From NCBI GenBank assembly GCA_963736175.1, contig CAVTNU010000029.1, positions 62,001 to 126,000 on the forward strand: DNA of 64,000 nucleotides, read 5' to 3'. The notes beneath the pieces were generated by a model. That model was not told where the DNA came from and did no database searches. It saw only the letters and a program-made list of their open reading frames with translations. How positions within the stretch are numbered: the first letter of the stretch is position 1; each line of letters opens with the position of its first letter. Source of the DNA: Rhodoblastus sp963736175. GTDB lineage: Bacteria; Pseudomonadota; Alphaproteobacteria; Rhizobiales; Beijerinckiaceae. Shown one piece after another: positions 56,101 to 64,000 of this stretch. A program made the translations under genes and the position numbers.

Positions 56101-56778
56101 GTGGACCAGCACGCGACCCGCATTTTGATTGCCGACGACCATCCTCTGGTGCGCGGGGCCTTGCGACAAGCGGTCGTGGGCGCCATCGACGGCGCCGAGG
56201 TGCTGGAAAGCGGCAATCTGGAAGAATTGACCGGCCAGCTGGAGCAGTCCAACGACGTCGACCTTATCCTTCTCGATCTCGCCATGCCGGGCGTTCGCGG
56301 CTTTTCCGGCTTGATGTTCCTGCGCGCCCAACATCCTGGCGTTCCGGTCGTCGTCGTATCCGGCAACGAGGACCGCGCCGTGATGCGCCGCTGCATCGAT
56401 TTCGGCGCCTCCGGCTTCATTCCCAAGACCACCGCCATCGAAGCGATGCGCGGCGCCATCCGCTCCGTGCTCGAGGGCAACGTCTGGACGCCGCCCGACG
56501 TCGATCTCGGCACGCCGGCCGACCGTGAAACGGCCGATATCGTTCGTCGTTTGGCTTCGTTGACGCCGCAGCAGGTGCGCGTGCTGATGATGCTGTCCGA
56601 GGGCCTGCTCAATAAGCAGATCGCTTACGAATTGTCTGTGTCCGAAGCGACCGTGAAGGCGCATGTTTCGGCGATCCTGCAAAAGCTCGGCGTCGAAAGC
56701 CGCACCCAGGCCGTCATCGCCGCCGCCAAAATCGAGGCGCTGTCGGCCCAGGCGGCCTCCAAGGACGAAAGTCATTGA
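56101..56778 (+). CDS. LuxR/NarL-type response regulator
   Basis: The receiver domain begins RILIADDHPLVRGAL with the phosphoacceptor Asp59 (LILLDLAMPG). A LuxR helix-turn-helix follows (LTPQQVRVLMMLSEGLLNKQIAYELSVSEATVKAHVSAIL). GTG at 56101 with GGAGG upstream is the start, giving 225 residues. No histidine kinase is adjacent, so it is an orphan regulator. It resembles the alphaproteobacterial regulators of similar size, but its targets are unknown. Confidence 0.92.
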   Translation: MDQHATRILIADDHPLVRGALRQAVVGAIDGAEVLESGNLEELTGQLEQSNDVDLILLDLAMPGVRGFSGLMFLRAQHPGVPVVVVSGNEDRAVMRRCIDFGASGFIPKTTAIEAMRGAIRSVLEGNVWTPPDVDLGTPADRETADIVRRLASLTPQQVRVLMMLSEGLLNKQIAYELSVSEATVKAHVSAILQKLGVESRTQAVIAAAKIEALSAQAASKDESH

Positions 56779-56916
56779 ACACGCCGTCGATGAGGGGCGT
56801 ATCGACACTTTAAAATCGGCTTGGCGACACAATTTAAAGCTTGTCGTAGGAGCCCAGTCGATAAACGCCCGCTTCAATACGTGATCAACGCTTATACCCG
56901 CATTTCGGAGTTTTCC

Positions 56917-57258
56917 ATGACAGATCAAGGCGCGCCCGTCCGTCACCCGTTTGAACCGCGCCCGGCGCCCGCGCCAGAGGCCCGCGAGGCGTCGGCTGTG
57001 GAAAAGTTTCTCGGCGGCTCGCCGCTCAACGTGTTCGCCCGGCTGTTCTTTGTCTCGCTGGTCGTCGGCGCCTTGCTGATCTGGCTCGACATCAGGCCTA
57101 TCGAATTCCTGCACGCGCTGGAGCGTTTCGTGAACCGGCTGTGGGCCCTCGGCTTCGACGCCATCACCGAACTTTTCCAATATGTTTTGGCGGGCGCCGC
57201 GGTGGTCGTACCGGTATGGCTGATCTTGCGCCTGATGAACATGCGGCCGAGCCGGTAA
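56917..57258 (+). CDS. DUF6460-type small membrane protein
   Basis: The 113-residue protein starts MTDQGAPVRHPFEPRP with a proline-rich head, then a block EKFLGGSPLNVFARLFFVSLVVGALLIWL and a second membrane helix near the C-terminus. Proteins of this form are common in Rhizobiales and have no known role. An upstream extension of the frame to 56821 is unlikely to be translated. Confidence 0.7.
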   Translation: MTDQGAPVRHPFEPRPAPAPEAREASAVEKFLGGSPLNVFARLFFVSLVVGALLIWLDIRPIEFLHALERFVNRLWALGFDAITELFQYVLAGAAVVVPVWLILRLMNMRPSR

Positions 57259-57366
57259 GATTGGCCTCAGGCCTTCGTCGCGTCCGATGTTCGCATCAAA
57301 GGCGCGCCGCTTTTTTGGTAATTCCGGCGGGCGGCGATCCGCGCGCGTGCGCAAGAGACGGCGTCG

Positions 57367-58185
57367 ATGAAAATCTGTCTGATCCAGATGAATTCGGTCA
57401 GCGACAAGGCCGCCAACCTCGATCAGGCCAAAAGCCTGATCGAGCGCGCCGTGGCGGAAGAACGCCCAGACTGGATCTGCTTGCCGGAAGTTTTCGATTT
57501 CATGGGGGCTGGCCGCGCCGAGAAATTCGCCGCCGCCGAAATCCTGCCGGACGGTCCGGCCTACGTACTGTGCCGCGATCTGGCGGCCAAACATGACGTG
57601 TTCATCCATGCCGGTTCGATTCTCGAAAAAAATCCGACGCGGGACATCCTGCACAATACGACCGCGGTCTTTGACCGGGCCGGCAAGGAAATCGCCCGCT
57701 ATCGCAAGATCCACATGTTCGACGTGGTGACCCCGGACGGCGCGCGCTATCGCGAAAGCGCCGTGTTCGAGCGCGGCGAGGATGTCGTGACTTACGATTG
57801 CGAGGGCGTCACCTTCGGCTGCGCCATCTGTTACGACCTGCGGTTTCCCTATCTGTTCCAGGCTCTAGCAGAGAAAGGCGCCGAGGTCGTCGCGCTGCCC
57901 GCCGCATTCACCCAGCAGACTGGCAAGGACCATTGGGAGGTCCTGTGCCGGGCGCGGGCGATCGAGACGCAAACCTATTTTCTCGCCGCCGCGCAAACCG
58001 GCGCGCATCAGGTCGGCGGCGATACGCGCCTGACCTACGGCCATTCGATGGCTGTCGATCCCTGGGGCCATGTCGTCGCCAGGGCCTCCGACGGCGTCGG
58101 TTATTGCGTCTGCCGCATTGACATGACGCGCGTCAAACAGGCGCGCGCCATGATCCCGGTCGCCGCGCACCGAATTGCGCTCTGA
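57367..58185 (+). CDS. Carbon-nitrogen hydrolase (nitrilase superfamily, Nit-like amidase)
   Basis: The 272-residue protein has the catalytic triad Glu41 (CLPEVFDF), Lys114 (YRKIHMFD) and Cys155 (CAICYDLRFP). The size and motifs fit the Nit1/YbeM group, which hydrolyses deaminated glutathione; other amides are possible. It is often followed by ferredoxin or transcription genes in Rhizobiales. Here the fdx gene converges 24 bp away. Confidence 0.9.
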   Translation: MKICLIQMNSVSDKAANLDQAKSLIERAVAEERPDWICLPEVFDFMGAGRAEKFAAAEILPDGPAYVLCRDLAAKHDVFIHAGSILEKNPTRDILHNTTAVFDRAGKEIARYRKIHMFDVVTPDGARYRESAVFERGEDVVTYDCEGVTFGCAICYDLRFPYLFQALAEKGAEVVALPAAFTQQTGKDHWEVLCRARAIETQTYFLAAAQTGAHQVGGDTRLTYGHSMAVDPWGHVVARASDGVGYCVCRIDMTRVKQARAMIPVAAHRIAL

Positions 58186-58209
58186 TCGGGCGCTATTTCG
58201 AGACGGTTG

Positions 58210-58533
58210 CTAGTCCTGCCTGTCCGGCAGATGCACGACAAGCCCGTCGAGCGCCGCGGAAACCTTGATCTGGCAGGACAGGCGGCTGTTGGGCCGACGC
58301 TCGGCGACGACATGTTCGAGCATGTCGGTCTCGCTTTCGCTCGGCGGCGGAATGTCGGCCAGACGGGCTTCGTCGACATAGCAATGGCAGGTGGCGCAGG
58401 CGCACGAGCCGCCGCATTCGCCCAGAATGCCGTCGACGCCATTGGTGGTCGCGCCTTGCATCAGGCTCCAGCCGTCTTGCAGATCGAGCGTCGTCGCTTT
58501 GTCGTGCGCGTCGATATAGGTGATTTTGGCCAT
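58210..58533 (-). CDS. [2Fe-2S] ferredoxin, P450-type
   Basis: The 107-residue protein has the vertebrate-adrenodoxin/putidaredoxin pattern: GECGGSCACATCHCYVD with three cysteines, and a fourth in RLSCQI. It begins MAKITYIDAHDKATTLDLQDGWS. It lies 61 bp downstream of a cytochrome P450 on the same strand, so it most likely feeds electrons to it. A ferredoxin reductase is not in the window. Confidence 0.93.
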   Translation of the reverse strand: MAKITYIDAHDKATTLDLQDGWSLMQGATTNGVDGILGECGGSCACATCHCYVDEARLADIPPPSESETDMLEHVVAERRPNSRLSCQIKVSAALDGLVVHLPDRQD

Positions 58534-58594
58534 AGGCTCTCTCAAACAGGCAATGCGCCGCCGGGGAGGGCGGCGCATGTTTGCAGGAATAGGT

Positions 58595-59770
58595 TCAACC
58601 CGCCGCCAGTTCAAGCACCAACGGGCTGCGGAAGGTTGAGGACGGCATCCAGGGCAATTGTTCGGCGACGAGCCGGTAATCGGGGAAAACCTTGTGGAAT
58701 TCCTCGAAGGCGATCTTCACCGCGATCCTGGCGATCGCCGTGCCGAGGCAGGCGTGCACGCCGCCGCCGAAGCCCAGATGGCCGCGCGGTTTGCGATAGA
58801 TGTCGAAGCGGTCGGGATCGGGATATTGCCGTTCGTCCCTGTTGCCGGAGCCATAGGCGAGGCAGACGAAGTCGCCCTCCTTCATGGTCTGGCCGTGCAG
58901 GGTCACGTCCTTCTTCAGGCGGCGGCGGAATCTTTGCGCCGACGTATTGAAGCGCAGGCTTTCCTCGATCGCCTCCTTGAGCAGCTCGGAATCGGCGACC
59001 ACGGCTTTGCGGGCGTCGTGATTGGTCGCCAGATTATACGCGAACATCATCATGAAGCCGCCGAGCAATTCGACGCCGGCCATGATCAGCGTCGTCGTCG
59101 TCAACAGCACTTCCCGTTCGTCGAGCTTGTCGCCGTCGATTTCCGCCGTGGCGAAATTGGAGATGAGATCGTTGCGCGGCTCGGCCCGGCGCATGGCGAT
59201 GACCTTGGCGGCGTAATCCTGCATCCAGTTGAACGCGGCCAGATGTTCGGGTCCCTTGGCCCTGGTGTGCGGATCGGACTGCACCATCAGCACCGCTTTT
59301 TCGCGCACCGTCTCCTCGTCGACGAGGGCGTCCGCGCCGGTCGGCAGACCGAGCGCCGCCATCAGCACGCGCACCGTGAACGCGGCGGAGAAGTCCTTGA
59401 AGTCGAACTGCTTCTGCCCGCGCAAGTCTTCGGCCGCGCCTCTGGCGATGTCGCGGATTGGATCGGCCAGGCTTTCCAGATTGCGCTTCATGAAGGCGCT
59501 CTGGATCAAGCCGCGCAGACGGTCGTGACGCGGCGGATCGGTGGTGCCGAGCGTCGCGCCGGCGCGGTTCGGCAATTCCGTCATCAGATTGCCGCTGGCC
59601 GAGGAATAGGTCTGCCAGTCCTGGCCGGCGGTGACGATGTCGGCGTAGCGCGAGAGAATCCACATCTGCGCTTCCGGGCTCCAGAAGCAGGGATAATCGT
59701 CGCGCAGGCGCTTGTAATACGGAAACGGGTCCGCATCGACGGCAGGCGAATAGGGATCAAAGCTGAACAT
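58595..59770 (-). CDS. Cytochrome P450
   Basis: The 391-residue P450 has the ExxR motif at 270-273 (EESLR), the heme loop HLGFGGGVHACLG with the cysteine ligand Cys341, and the I-helix AGVEL at 231-235. The usual AG-x-E/D-T pattern has Leu235 where threonine is expected, so the acid Glu234 stands without its alcohol partner. The downstream 2Fe-2S ferredoxin gene is its probable electron donor. Near AraC, LysR and ligAB genes, it may hydroxylate or O-demethylate an aromatic compound. Confidence 0.93.
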   Translation of the reverse strand: MFSFDPYSPAVDADPFPYYKRLRDDYPCFWSPEAQMWILSRYADIVTAGQDWQTYSSASGNLMTELPNRAGATLGTTDPPRHDRLRGLIQSAFMKRNLESLADPIRDIARGAAEDLRGQKQFDFKDFSAAFTVRVLMAALGLPTGADALVDEETVREKAVLMVQSDPHTRAKGPEHLAAFNWMQDYAAKVIAMRRAEPRNDLISNFATAEIDGDKLDEREVLLTTTTLIMAGVELLGGFMMMFAYNLATNHDARKAVVADSELLKEAIEESLRFNTSAQRFRRRLKKDVTLHGQTMKEGDFVCLAYGSGNRDERQYPDPDRFDIYRKPRGHLGFGGGVHACLGTAIARIAVKIAFEEFHKVFPDYRLVAEQLPWMPSSTFRSPLVLELAAG

Positions 59771-59850
59771 TTTTTCCTCCCATATTTTTTAATTGCATTC
59801 CTTATAGCGCCGATCCGATTTTCGCGCCCGGCACAAAAGCGCTTAAAAAA

Positions 59851-59867
59851 TTGCACTTTTCGTGCAA
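59851..59867. promoter_or_regulatory. Inverted repeat between P450 and araC genes
   Basis: TTGCAC and GTGCAA form a perfect 6-bp inverted repeat with a 5-nt spacer, and a related TTGCAT half-site occurs near 59793. The element covers the alternative GTG start of araC, which favours the ATG at 59877. It is a candidate AraC binding site controlling P450 and ferredoxin. Confidence 0.5.
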
Positions 59868-59876
59868 ATATCAATC

Positions 59877-60836
59877 ATGCGAACACCATCGAAAAAGGTC
59901 GCCTCCGCGCGCCGAAGACCCAGCCTTTCCCGACGACTTCAGACGGAAATTCCGCGCTTTGCCCTTTATGGCGAGGCGCCGTCGCCGGGTCAGGAAATGC
60001 TGCATATCGAGGACATTCAATCGCGCAGCAAATTGTATCATTGGGAAATCGAACCGCACGTTCACCAGGGCCTCTATCAAATTCTCTGGCTGCGCGCCGG
60101 CGCGGCGCATGTGGCGCTCGACGAGCGCCAGGATGAAGTCTCCGGTCCCGCCGCCATCGTCGTGCCGCCGGGCGTCGCGCATGGTTTTCGCTTTAACGCC
60201 GGCGCGGACGGGCTGGTTTTGACCTTAAGCCCGCGCTTTCTGGTCGAGGGCGAGGTCGGGGCGGCCGCCGAGGCGTTCCGCGCGCTGTTTCTTTCGCCGG
60301 TGATCTTGTCGGTCGATCCGCGGACGGCTCTGGCGAGCCGGCTGGACGGCGTGCTCGGCGAATTGGCGGCGGAATTCGCCGCGCCCGCCGGCGCCTTTTC
60401 GCCCGCGGCGCTGTGGTTGGCGCGCGCCCTGGTGTGGCGGCTGGCGCAAGCCCGCCTCGGCGAGGCGCGGACGCGCGACGGCGGGGGGCGTCACCAGGCC
60501 TTGTTTTCGCGGTTTCTTCTGCTTGTGGAGGAGCATTTCCTGGAACGCTGGCCGCTGGCGGCCTACGCCAAGCGCCTGGGCCTTTCGAGCGCTCGGCTCA
60601 ATCGGCTGACGCGGTCGGCGAGCGGGCGCTCGGCGCTCGACCTGGTGCACGAGCGCTTGACGCGCGAGGCCTGCCGGCGGCTGATCTATATCGCCGCGCC
60701 AGCGGAAAAACTCGCCGCCGAACTGGGTTTTGAAGACCCCGCCTATTTCTCGCGGTTTTTCAAGAAACGCACCGGCATGACGCCGCACCGCTGGCGCCAG
60801 ACGCATCGTCCGACGCAACAGATTTTTACCGATTAG
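59877..60836 (+). CDS. AraC family transcriptional regulator (PobR/HpaA-like)
   Basis: From ATG at 59877 the 319-residue protein has a cupin-like N-terminal domain (HWEIEPHVHQGLYQILWLRAG; VPPGVAHGFRF) and two helix-turn-helix motifs at the C-terminus (LAAYAKRLGLSSARLNRLTRSASG; AAELGFEDPAYFSRFFKKRTGMTPHRWR). Such regulators often sense 4-hydroxybenzoate and related aromatics. It diverges from the P450 gene. An in-frame GTG at 59862 is a less likely start. Confidence 0.9.
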   Translation: MRTPSKKVASARRRPSLSRRLQTEIPRFALYGEAPSPGQEMLHIEDIQSRSKLYHWEIEPHVHQGLYQILWLRAGAAHVALDERQDEVSGPAAIVVPPGVAHGFRFNAGADGLVLTLSPRFLVEGEVGAAAEAFRALFLSPVILSVDPRTALASRLDGVLGELAAEFAAPAGAFSPAALWLARALVWRLAQARLGEARTRDGGGRHQALFSRFLLLVEEHFLERWPLAAYAKRLGLSSARLNRLTRSASGRSALDLVHERLTREACRRLIYIAAPAEKLAAELGFEDPAYFSRFFKKRTGMTPHRWRQTHRPTQQIFTD

Positions 60837-61069
60837 ACGGAATTCCGGCCTCCCAGCGTTCCTTCTCCCCGCGTGCGGGGAGAAGGTTAGGATGAGGGGC
60901 CTGGCGAAGGCCTCGATGATGCTAGCAAGCAAAATCCCTCAAATCCGACGACGTTGAGCCTTCTTGCCCCAGCCCCTCACCCTGGCCCTCTCCCCGCAGG
61001 CGGGGAGAGGGGGCGTCGGACGCCGCGCCGATCGTTGGAGCATTTTCCGATTCCGAAGGAACGGAAACC
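60837..61069. other. Intergenic region between araC and lysR with repeat pair
   Basis: The two genes converge here. The region is taken up by two inverted copies of a rhizobial palindromic repeat (see 60861-61012). No gene was recognised. Confidence 0.6.
60861..61012. repeat. Pair of inverted palindromic repeats (BIME-like)
   Basis: Copy 1 (60861-60900) is CTTCTCCCCGCGTGCGGGGAG followed by AAGG and GATGAGGGG. Copy 2 (60971-61012) is CCCCTCACCC, then CTCTCCCCGCAGGCGGGGAGAG. They are head-to-head variants of a palindrome that is very frequent in Rhizobiales intergenic regions. Both may work as transcription ends for the convergent genes. Confidence 0.8.
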
Positions 61070-61981
61070 CTAATCGGCCTGGGCGACGAGAGGCCGGGCG
61101 GCGGTCTGCAATTCGTCGCGCAGCCATTTATGGGCGGGGTCGTCCTGCCGGCTGCGGCTCCAGATCATGTACATCGGCAGTTTCGGGCAGGGAAACGGCG
61201 GCGCGGCGTGGGCGAATTCCCGCAGCAGGCCGAAGCGCAGCAGGCCGGGCGCGGTGGCGATCAGGCCGGAGCCGCGCAGGAACGCCGGCAGGCCGGCGAA
61301 ACCGGGGACGAGGATGGCGAACCGGCGCGCGAACCCGCGCTCGGCCAGAACGATGTCGAGATCGATGGCGCGACGCGGTTCGTAGAGCACGCTGATGTGA
61401 TCGGCGTCGAGGTATTCGGCTTTGTCGCGCGGCGCCCGCCGGCAGGTCTTGTCGTAGAAAATGCGGTAATCGTCGGAGAACAGACGTTTTTGCAGAATAT
61501 CGGAGCCCTCCGGCGGCCGCGGGCTGATGACGAGCTGGCAATCCTCGCCGCGCAGCATCTCCAGCGTCGGCACGTTGGACGCGATGATGCGCAGGCAAAG
61601 TTGCGGCGCGCTCTGGCGCAACCGCGCCGCCAGCGCGGGCAACAGCGCGTCGCGCTGAAAATCGTTGGCGGCGATGGTGAACAGGCCGCGCCATTGCGCC
61701 GGATCGAAATTTTGCGGCGCGGCGAGACGCTCCAGCTCCTTCAGCAGCACGCGCGCTTCCTCGGCGAGAGCCAGCGCGCGCGCCGTCGCCAGGCCGCCGC
61801 GCCCGGATTTGACGAAGAGCGGGTCGTCGAAGATGCCGCGCAGCTTGTTCAACAGATGGCTCACCGCCGACTGAGTGACGCCGAGCGTCTGCGCTGCGCC
61901 GGTGACCGAGCCGGCCTCGACCAGGGCGACCAGAAGTTTCAACGCGCGCGCGTCGAGATCTGACCAATCGAATTTGCTCAT
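61070..61981 (-). CDS. LysR family transcriptional regulator
   Basis: The 303-residue protein has the LysR N-terminal helix-turn-helix (LKLLVALVEAGSVTGAAQTLGVTQSAVSHLLNKLR at about 14-48) and a two-lobed effector domain. It diverges from ligAB with an 81-bp gap, so it probably controls that operon in response to protocatechuate or a related acid. The start overlaps an imperfect GATGA...TTCATC palindrome (about 61981-62001). Confidence 0.93.
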   Translation of the reverse strand: MSKFDWSDLDARALKLLVALVEAGSVTGAAQTLGVTQSAVSHLLNKLRGIFDDPLFVKSGRGGLATARALALAEEARVLLKELERLAAPQNFDPAQWRGLFTIAANDFQRDALLPALAARLRQSAPQLCLRIIASNVPTLEMLRGEDCQLVISPRPPEGSDILQKRLFSDDYRIFYDKTCRRAPRDKAEYLDADHISVLYEPRRAIDLDIVLAERGFARRFAILVPGFAGLPAFLRGSGLIATAPGLLRFGLLREFAHAAPPFPCPKLPMYMIWSRSRQDDPAHKWLRDELQTAARPLVAQAD

Positions 61982-62062
61982 GGATGAGATGATTATTCAT
62001 CTATTTATTTTTGGCAAGCGCCGCGCGACAACCATCCGTCCAAAAAACAACGGAGGAAAGCC

Positions 62063-62422
62063 TTGAGCGAACCGGCGAAAATTTTCGGCACGACGCTTTT
62101 TGACGGCGCGCAGGCCCAGAAGGGCTATGCGCTCAATAAAATGTGTTTCTCTTTCAACAAGGCGGAAAATCGCGGCAAGTTCACGGCCGACGAAGAAGCC
62201 TACATGCGCGCTTACGGGCTTAACGACCAGCAGGCCGCCGCCGTTCGCGCCCGCGACGTTCTCGGGCTGCTGAAGGCAGGCGGCAACGTCTATTATCTCG
62301 CCAAATTCGCCGGCATTCTGGGGCTCGACGTGCAAGACCTCGGCGCCGCCCAGACCGGCATGACCAAGGACGCGTTCAAGGCGCGCCTGGTCGCGCAGAA
62401 CAATCAGCCCGAGACGATGTGA
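62063..62422 (+). CDS. ligA: Protocatechuate 4,5-dioxygenase alpha subunit
   Basis: The 119-residue protein matches LigA: GYALNKMCFSFNKAENRGKFTADEEAYMR (about 21-49) and ARDVLGLLKAGGNVYYLAKFAGILGLDVQDLGA. It forms the lid of the active site in LigAB, which opens the protocatechuate ring between carbons 4 and 5. Start is TTG at 62063 after GGAGGAAAG. The gap to ligB is 69 bp. Confidence 0.95.
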   Translation: MSEPAKIFGTTLFDGAQAQKGYALNKMCFSFNKAENRGKFTADEEAYMRAYGLNDQQAAAVRARDVLGLLKAGGNVYYLAKFAGILGLDVQDLGAAQTGMTKDAFKARLVAQNNQPETM

Positions 62423-62491
62423 CGGCGCAAGCCGCGCCGTCTGGCGAAAGTCTTCAACATATCGCGCGCTCGGCGCGCCCAGGAGCATGAC

Positions 62492-63328
62492 ATGGCCAAG
62501 ATTATCGGCGGCCTCGCCACTTCGCATGTGCCCGCCATCGGTGGCGCCATTGGCAAAGGCCTTCAACACGATCCCTATTGGAAGCCCTTCTTCGACGGAT
62601 TCGCTCCGGCGCAGCAATGGCTCAAGCAGCAAAAGCCCGACATCGCCGTCGTTTTCTATAACGATCACGGGCTGAACTTCTTTCTCGACAAAATGCCGAC
62701 CTTCGCTATCGGCGCCGCCGCCGAATACCGCAACGAGGACGAGGGCTGGGGCATTCCGACGCTGCCGCCGTTCAAGGGCGCGCCGGACCTGTCCTGGAAG
62801 ATCATCGAGCATCTGATCGATCGCGAGTTCGACATCGTCACCTGTCAGGAGATGATCATCGACCACGCCGTCACCTTGCCGCTGAAATTGTTCTGGCCGG
62901 ACGAGACGTGCCCGGTGCAGGTCGTGCCGATCAACATCAACACCGTGCAGTTCCCCTTGCCCAAGGCGAAGCGCTGCGTGGCGCTCGGCAAGGCGGTCGG
63001 CGAGGCGATCGCCGCCTGGAACAGCGACAAGAAGGTGGTGATGATCGGCTCGGGCGGCCTCAGCCATCAACTCGACGGCGAGCGCGCCGGCTTCATCAAC
63101 AAGCCCTTCGATCTCAAGTTCATGCAGAGTATGATCGACGAGCCCGAATGGGCGGCGCAGTTCTCGATTCACGAAATCGTCGAAAAGACTGGCACGCAGG
63201 GCGTCGAATTATTGAACTGGCTCGCCGCCCGCGCCGCGGTGCCGGGCGCCGTGCGCAAGGTTCACTTCAATTATCATATACCGATCAGCAACACCGCCGC
63301 CGGCATGGTGGCGTTGGAAGCGGCGTAA
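62492..63328 (+). CDS. ligB: Protocatechuate 4,5-dioxygenase beta subunit
   Basis: The 278-residue protein belongs to the type II extradiol dioxygenases. Iron ligands His12 (TSHVP), His59 (YNDHG) and Glu239 (GVELLNW) and the acid-base His192 (GGLSHQL) are all present. With LigA it converts protocatechuate to 4-carboxy-2-hydroxymuconate semialdehyde. Later steps (ligC, ligI, ligJ, ligK) are not in the window. Terminator at 63354. Confidence 0.95.
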   Translation: MAKIIGGLATSHVPAIGGAIGKGLQHDPYWKPFFDGFAPAQQWLKQQKPDIAVVFYNDHGLNFFLDKMPTFAIGAAAEYRNEDEGWGIPTLPPFKGAPDLSWKIIEHLIDREFDIVTCQEMIIDHAVTLPLKLFWPDETCPVQVVPININTVQFPLPKAKRCVALGKAVGEAIAAWNSDKKVVMIGSGGLSHQLDGERAGFINKPFDLKFMQSMIDEPEWAAQFSIHEIVEKTGTQGVELLNWLAARAAVPGAVRKVHFNYHIPISNTAAGMVALEAA

Positions 63329-63353
63329 ACCGCGCCGATCGGCGAACTCGAAA

Positions 63354-63386
63354 GTCCGCGCATCGCCCTGCGCGGGCTTTTTTTTT
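63354..63386 (+). terminator. Terminator of ligAB
   Basis: GTCCGCGCA pairs with TGCGCGGGC (one G-U pair) around a 6-nt loop and is followed by nine T residues. It lies 26 bp past the ligB stop codon. Confidence 0.93.
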
Positions 63387-63410
63387 GGCGCGACGCGCCG
63401 AGGGTCGGAA

Positions 63411-63812
63411 TTATTTGCTCGGCGGCGTACAGACGACGGATTCGTTCAGGACATAGCAGATCGACATCGCGCCGGTGCGCAGATCGACGCGGAACACGCC
63501 GCCTTCGCGTTCGTGGCGCGAAGCGACCAGGGCGTAATCGGAGGCCGACAGCGCGCCCGCGCCTTCGCCGGGCGGAAAGCAAATGGTGACGCCCACGGCG
63601 CTGCCGTCCTTCAGCCCGTATTGGCAGGCGCCGATTTCGCCGGTCGCCTTGTCGAGCCGATAGACGCGGTTGAGATCCGTTTCGGGCGCGGCGAGGAAGT
63701 CGAAATTCGCCGCTCGCGCGCCGCCGCTCGCCAACGCCCAAAGACCGAGGCTGAATAGGCCGCGCATGGCGGCTTTGGCGACGGCGCGGTCGGAAAGAAA
63801 TGAAAACGGCAT
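63411..63812 (-). CDS. Small secreted protein of unknown function
   Basis: From ATG at 63812 the 133-residue protein begins with a long signal segment (MPFSFLSDRAVAKAAMRGLFS, hydrophobic core, then GGARA cleavage). The mature part (DLNRVYRLDKATGEIGACQYGL; YALVASRHEREGGVFRVDLRTGAMSICYV) has two beta-rich repeats of the form VxRLDxxTGxIxxCxY, each with a cysteine. Similar short periplasmic proteins occur in Rhizobiales with no known role. It converges on ligB. Confidence 0.65.
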   Translation of the reverse strand: MPFSFLSDRAVAKAAMRGLFSLGLWALASGGARAANFDFLAAPETDLNRVYRLDKATGEIGACQYGLKDGSAVGVTICFPPGEGAGALSASDYALVASRHEREGGVFRVDLRTGAMSICYVLNESVVCTPPSK

Positions 63813-64000
63813 GGCCACGGGCTCCCGCAACGAATCACAAGTCCTCGCCAAGTGTACAACAAGCCCGTCCGCCTTGGCGCGGCGGGTGGGCGCGGCCTCG
63901 ATTAAACCCGGGTCTTGCGACGAAACGTCAACAGGACTTGAAGGCTCCGCCAAGCCCCTATAAGGCAGGACGCCGGATTGATTTCACGCGATCGTCGGTC
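63813..64000. other. Right edge of the window
   Basis: No gene is recognised in the last 188 bp. The open frame that continues upstream of the secreted protein lacks a signal-like start and is probably not translated. Confidence 0.4.

Noticed and set aside
56053..57714. 553-codon open frame on the minus strand across the LuxR regulator, DUF6460 and nitrilase genes
   Set aside because: It spans three well-supported plus-strand genes and has no motif.

Overview
The window reads as chromosomal DNA of an alphaproteobacterium, most likely of the order Hyphomicrobiales (Rhizobiales). Supporting signs are high GC with strong third-position bias, a glycine-dependent 5-aminolevulinate synthase (C4 pathway), a CIRCE-controlled groESL, IhfA, squalene-hopene cyclase, a BacA/BclA-type transporter, the kdsB-pheA arrangement and rhizobial-type palindromic repeats. 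The dissimilatory sulfur genes would fit a purple non-sulfur or chemotrophic relative of the Beijerinckiaceae/Rhodoblastus type, but that placement is inference; genus and species cannot be read from this window.

Layout. 1-9.3 kb: an L,D-transpeptidase cut by the window edge, a polysaccharide flippase, groES-groEL (groEL carries a one-base frameshift), ihfA, a BclA-like transporter, a GT87 glycosyltransferase and NnrU. 9.4-15.1 kb: a complete yejABEF oligopeptide importer on the minus strand. 15.3-18.3 kb: a 57-residue stub of a membrane-anchored cytochrome c gene, kdsB-pheA, msrA and tRNA-Ser. 18.4-29.9 kb is accessory: a truncated P4-type integrase beside the tRNA, a cbpA/cbpM co-chaperone pair (cbpA frameshifted), a 3-hydroxybutyrate dehydrogenase / acetoacetate decarboxylase / patatin / PPK2 block bounded by a 155-bp direct repeat of a TetR gene tail, tetR-oleate hydratase, a glutathione transferase and a toxin-antitoxin pair whose toxin is broken.

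30-44 kb is the most distinctive part: a dissimilatory sulfur locus. Sat and AprBA (plus strand) face QmoA-QmoB-HdrC-HdrB (minus strand), and a SulP anion transporter diverges from qmoA. AprBA interconverts sulfite and AMP with adenylylsulfate (APS), Sat interconverts APS and sulfate, and QmoAB-HdrCB probably exchanges electrons with AprBA. No membrane QmoC is present; the HdrC/HdrB pair replaces it. A CBS-domain protein, a YkgJ-type cysteine-cluster protein and a metallophosphoesterase sit between aprA and hdrB. In an alphaproteobacterium, sulfur oxidation to sulfate is the likelier direction, but dsr, soeABC and sox genes are not in view.

44-64 kb: an OmpR/histidine kinase pair, a DUF599 protein, a type I secretion ABC/HlyD pair without a visible substrate, hemA, then cfa and shc (membrane lipid modification and hopanoids), a LuxR-type response regulator, small housekeeping genes, and an aromatic-catabolism patch: 2Fe-2S ferredoxin and cytochrome P450, an AraC regulator, a LysR regulator, and ligA-ligB (protocatechuate 4,5-dioxygenase).

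One tRNA gene is seen; there is no rRNA, no CRISPR array and no intact insertion sequence. Several genes carry single-base lesions (groEL, cbpA, the RelE-type toxin), so read errors must be separated from real decay before these are called pseudogenes.
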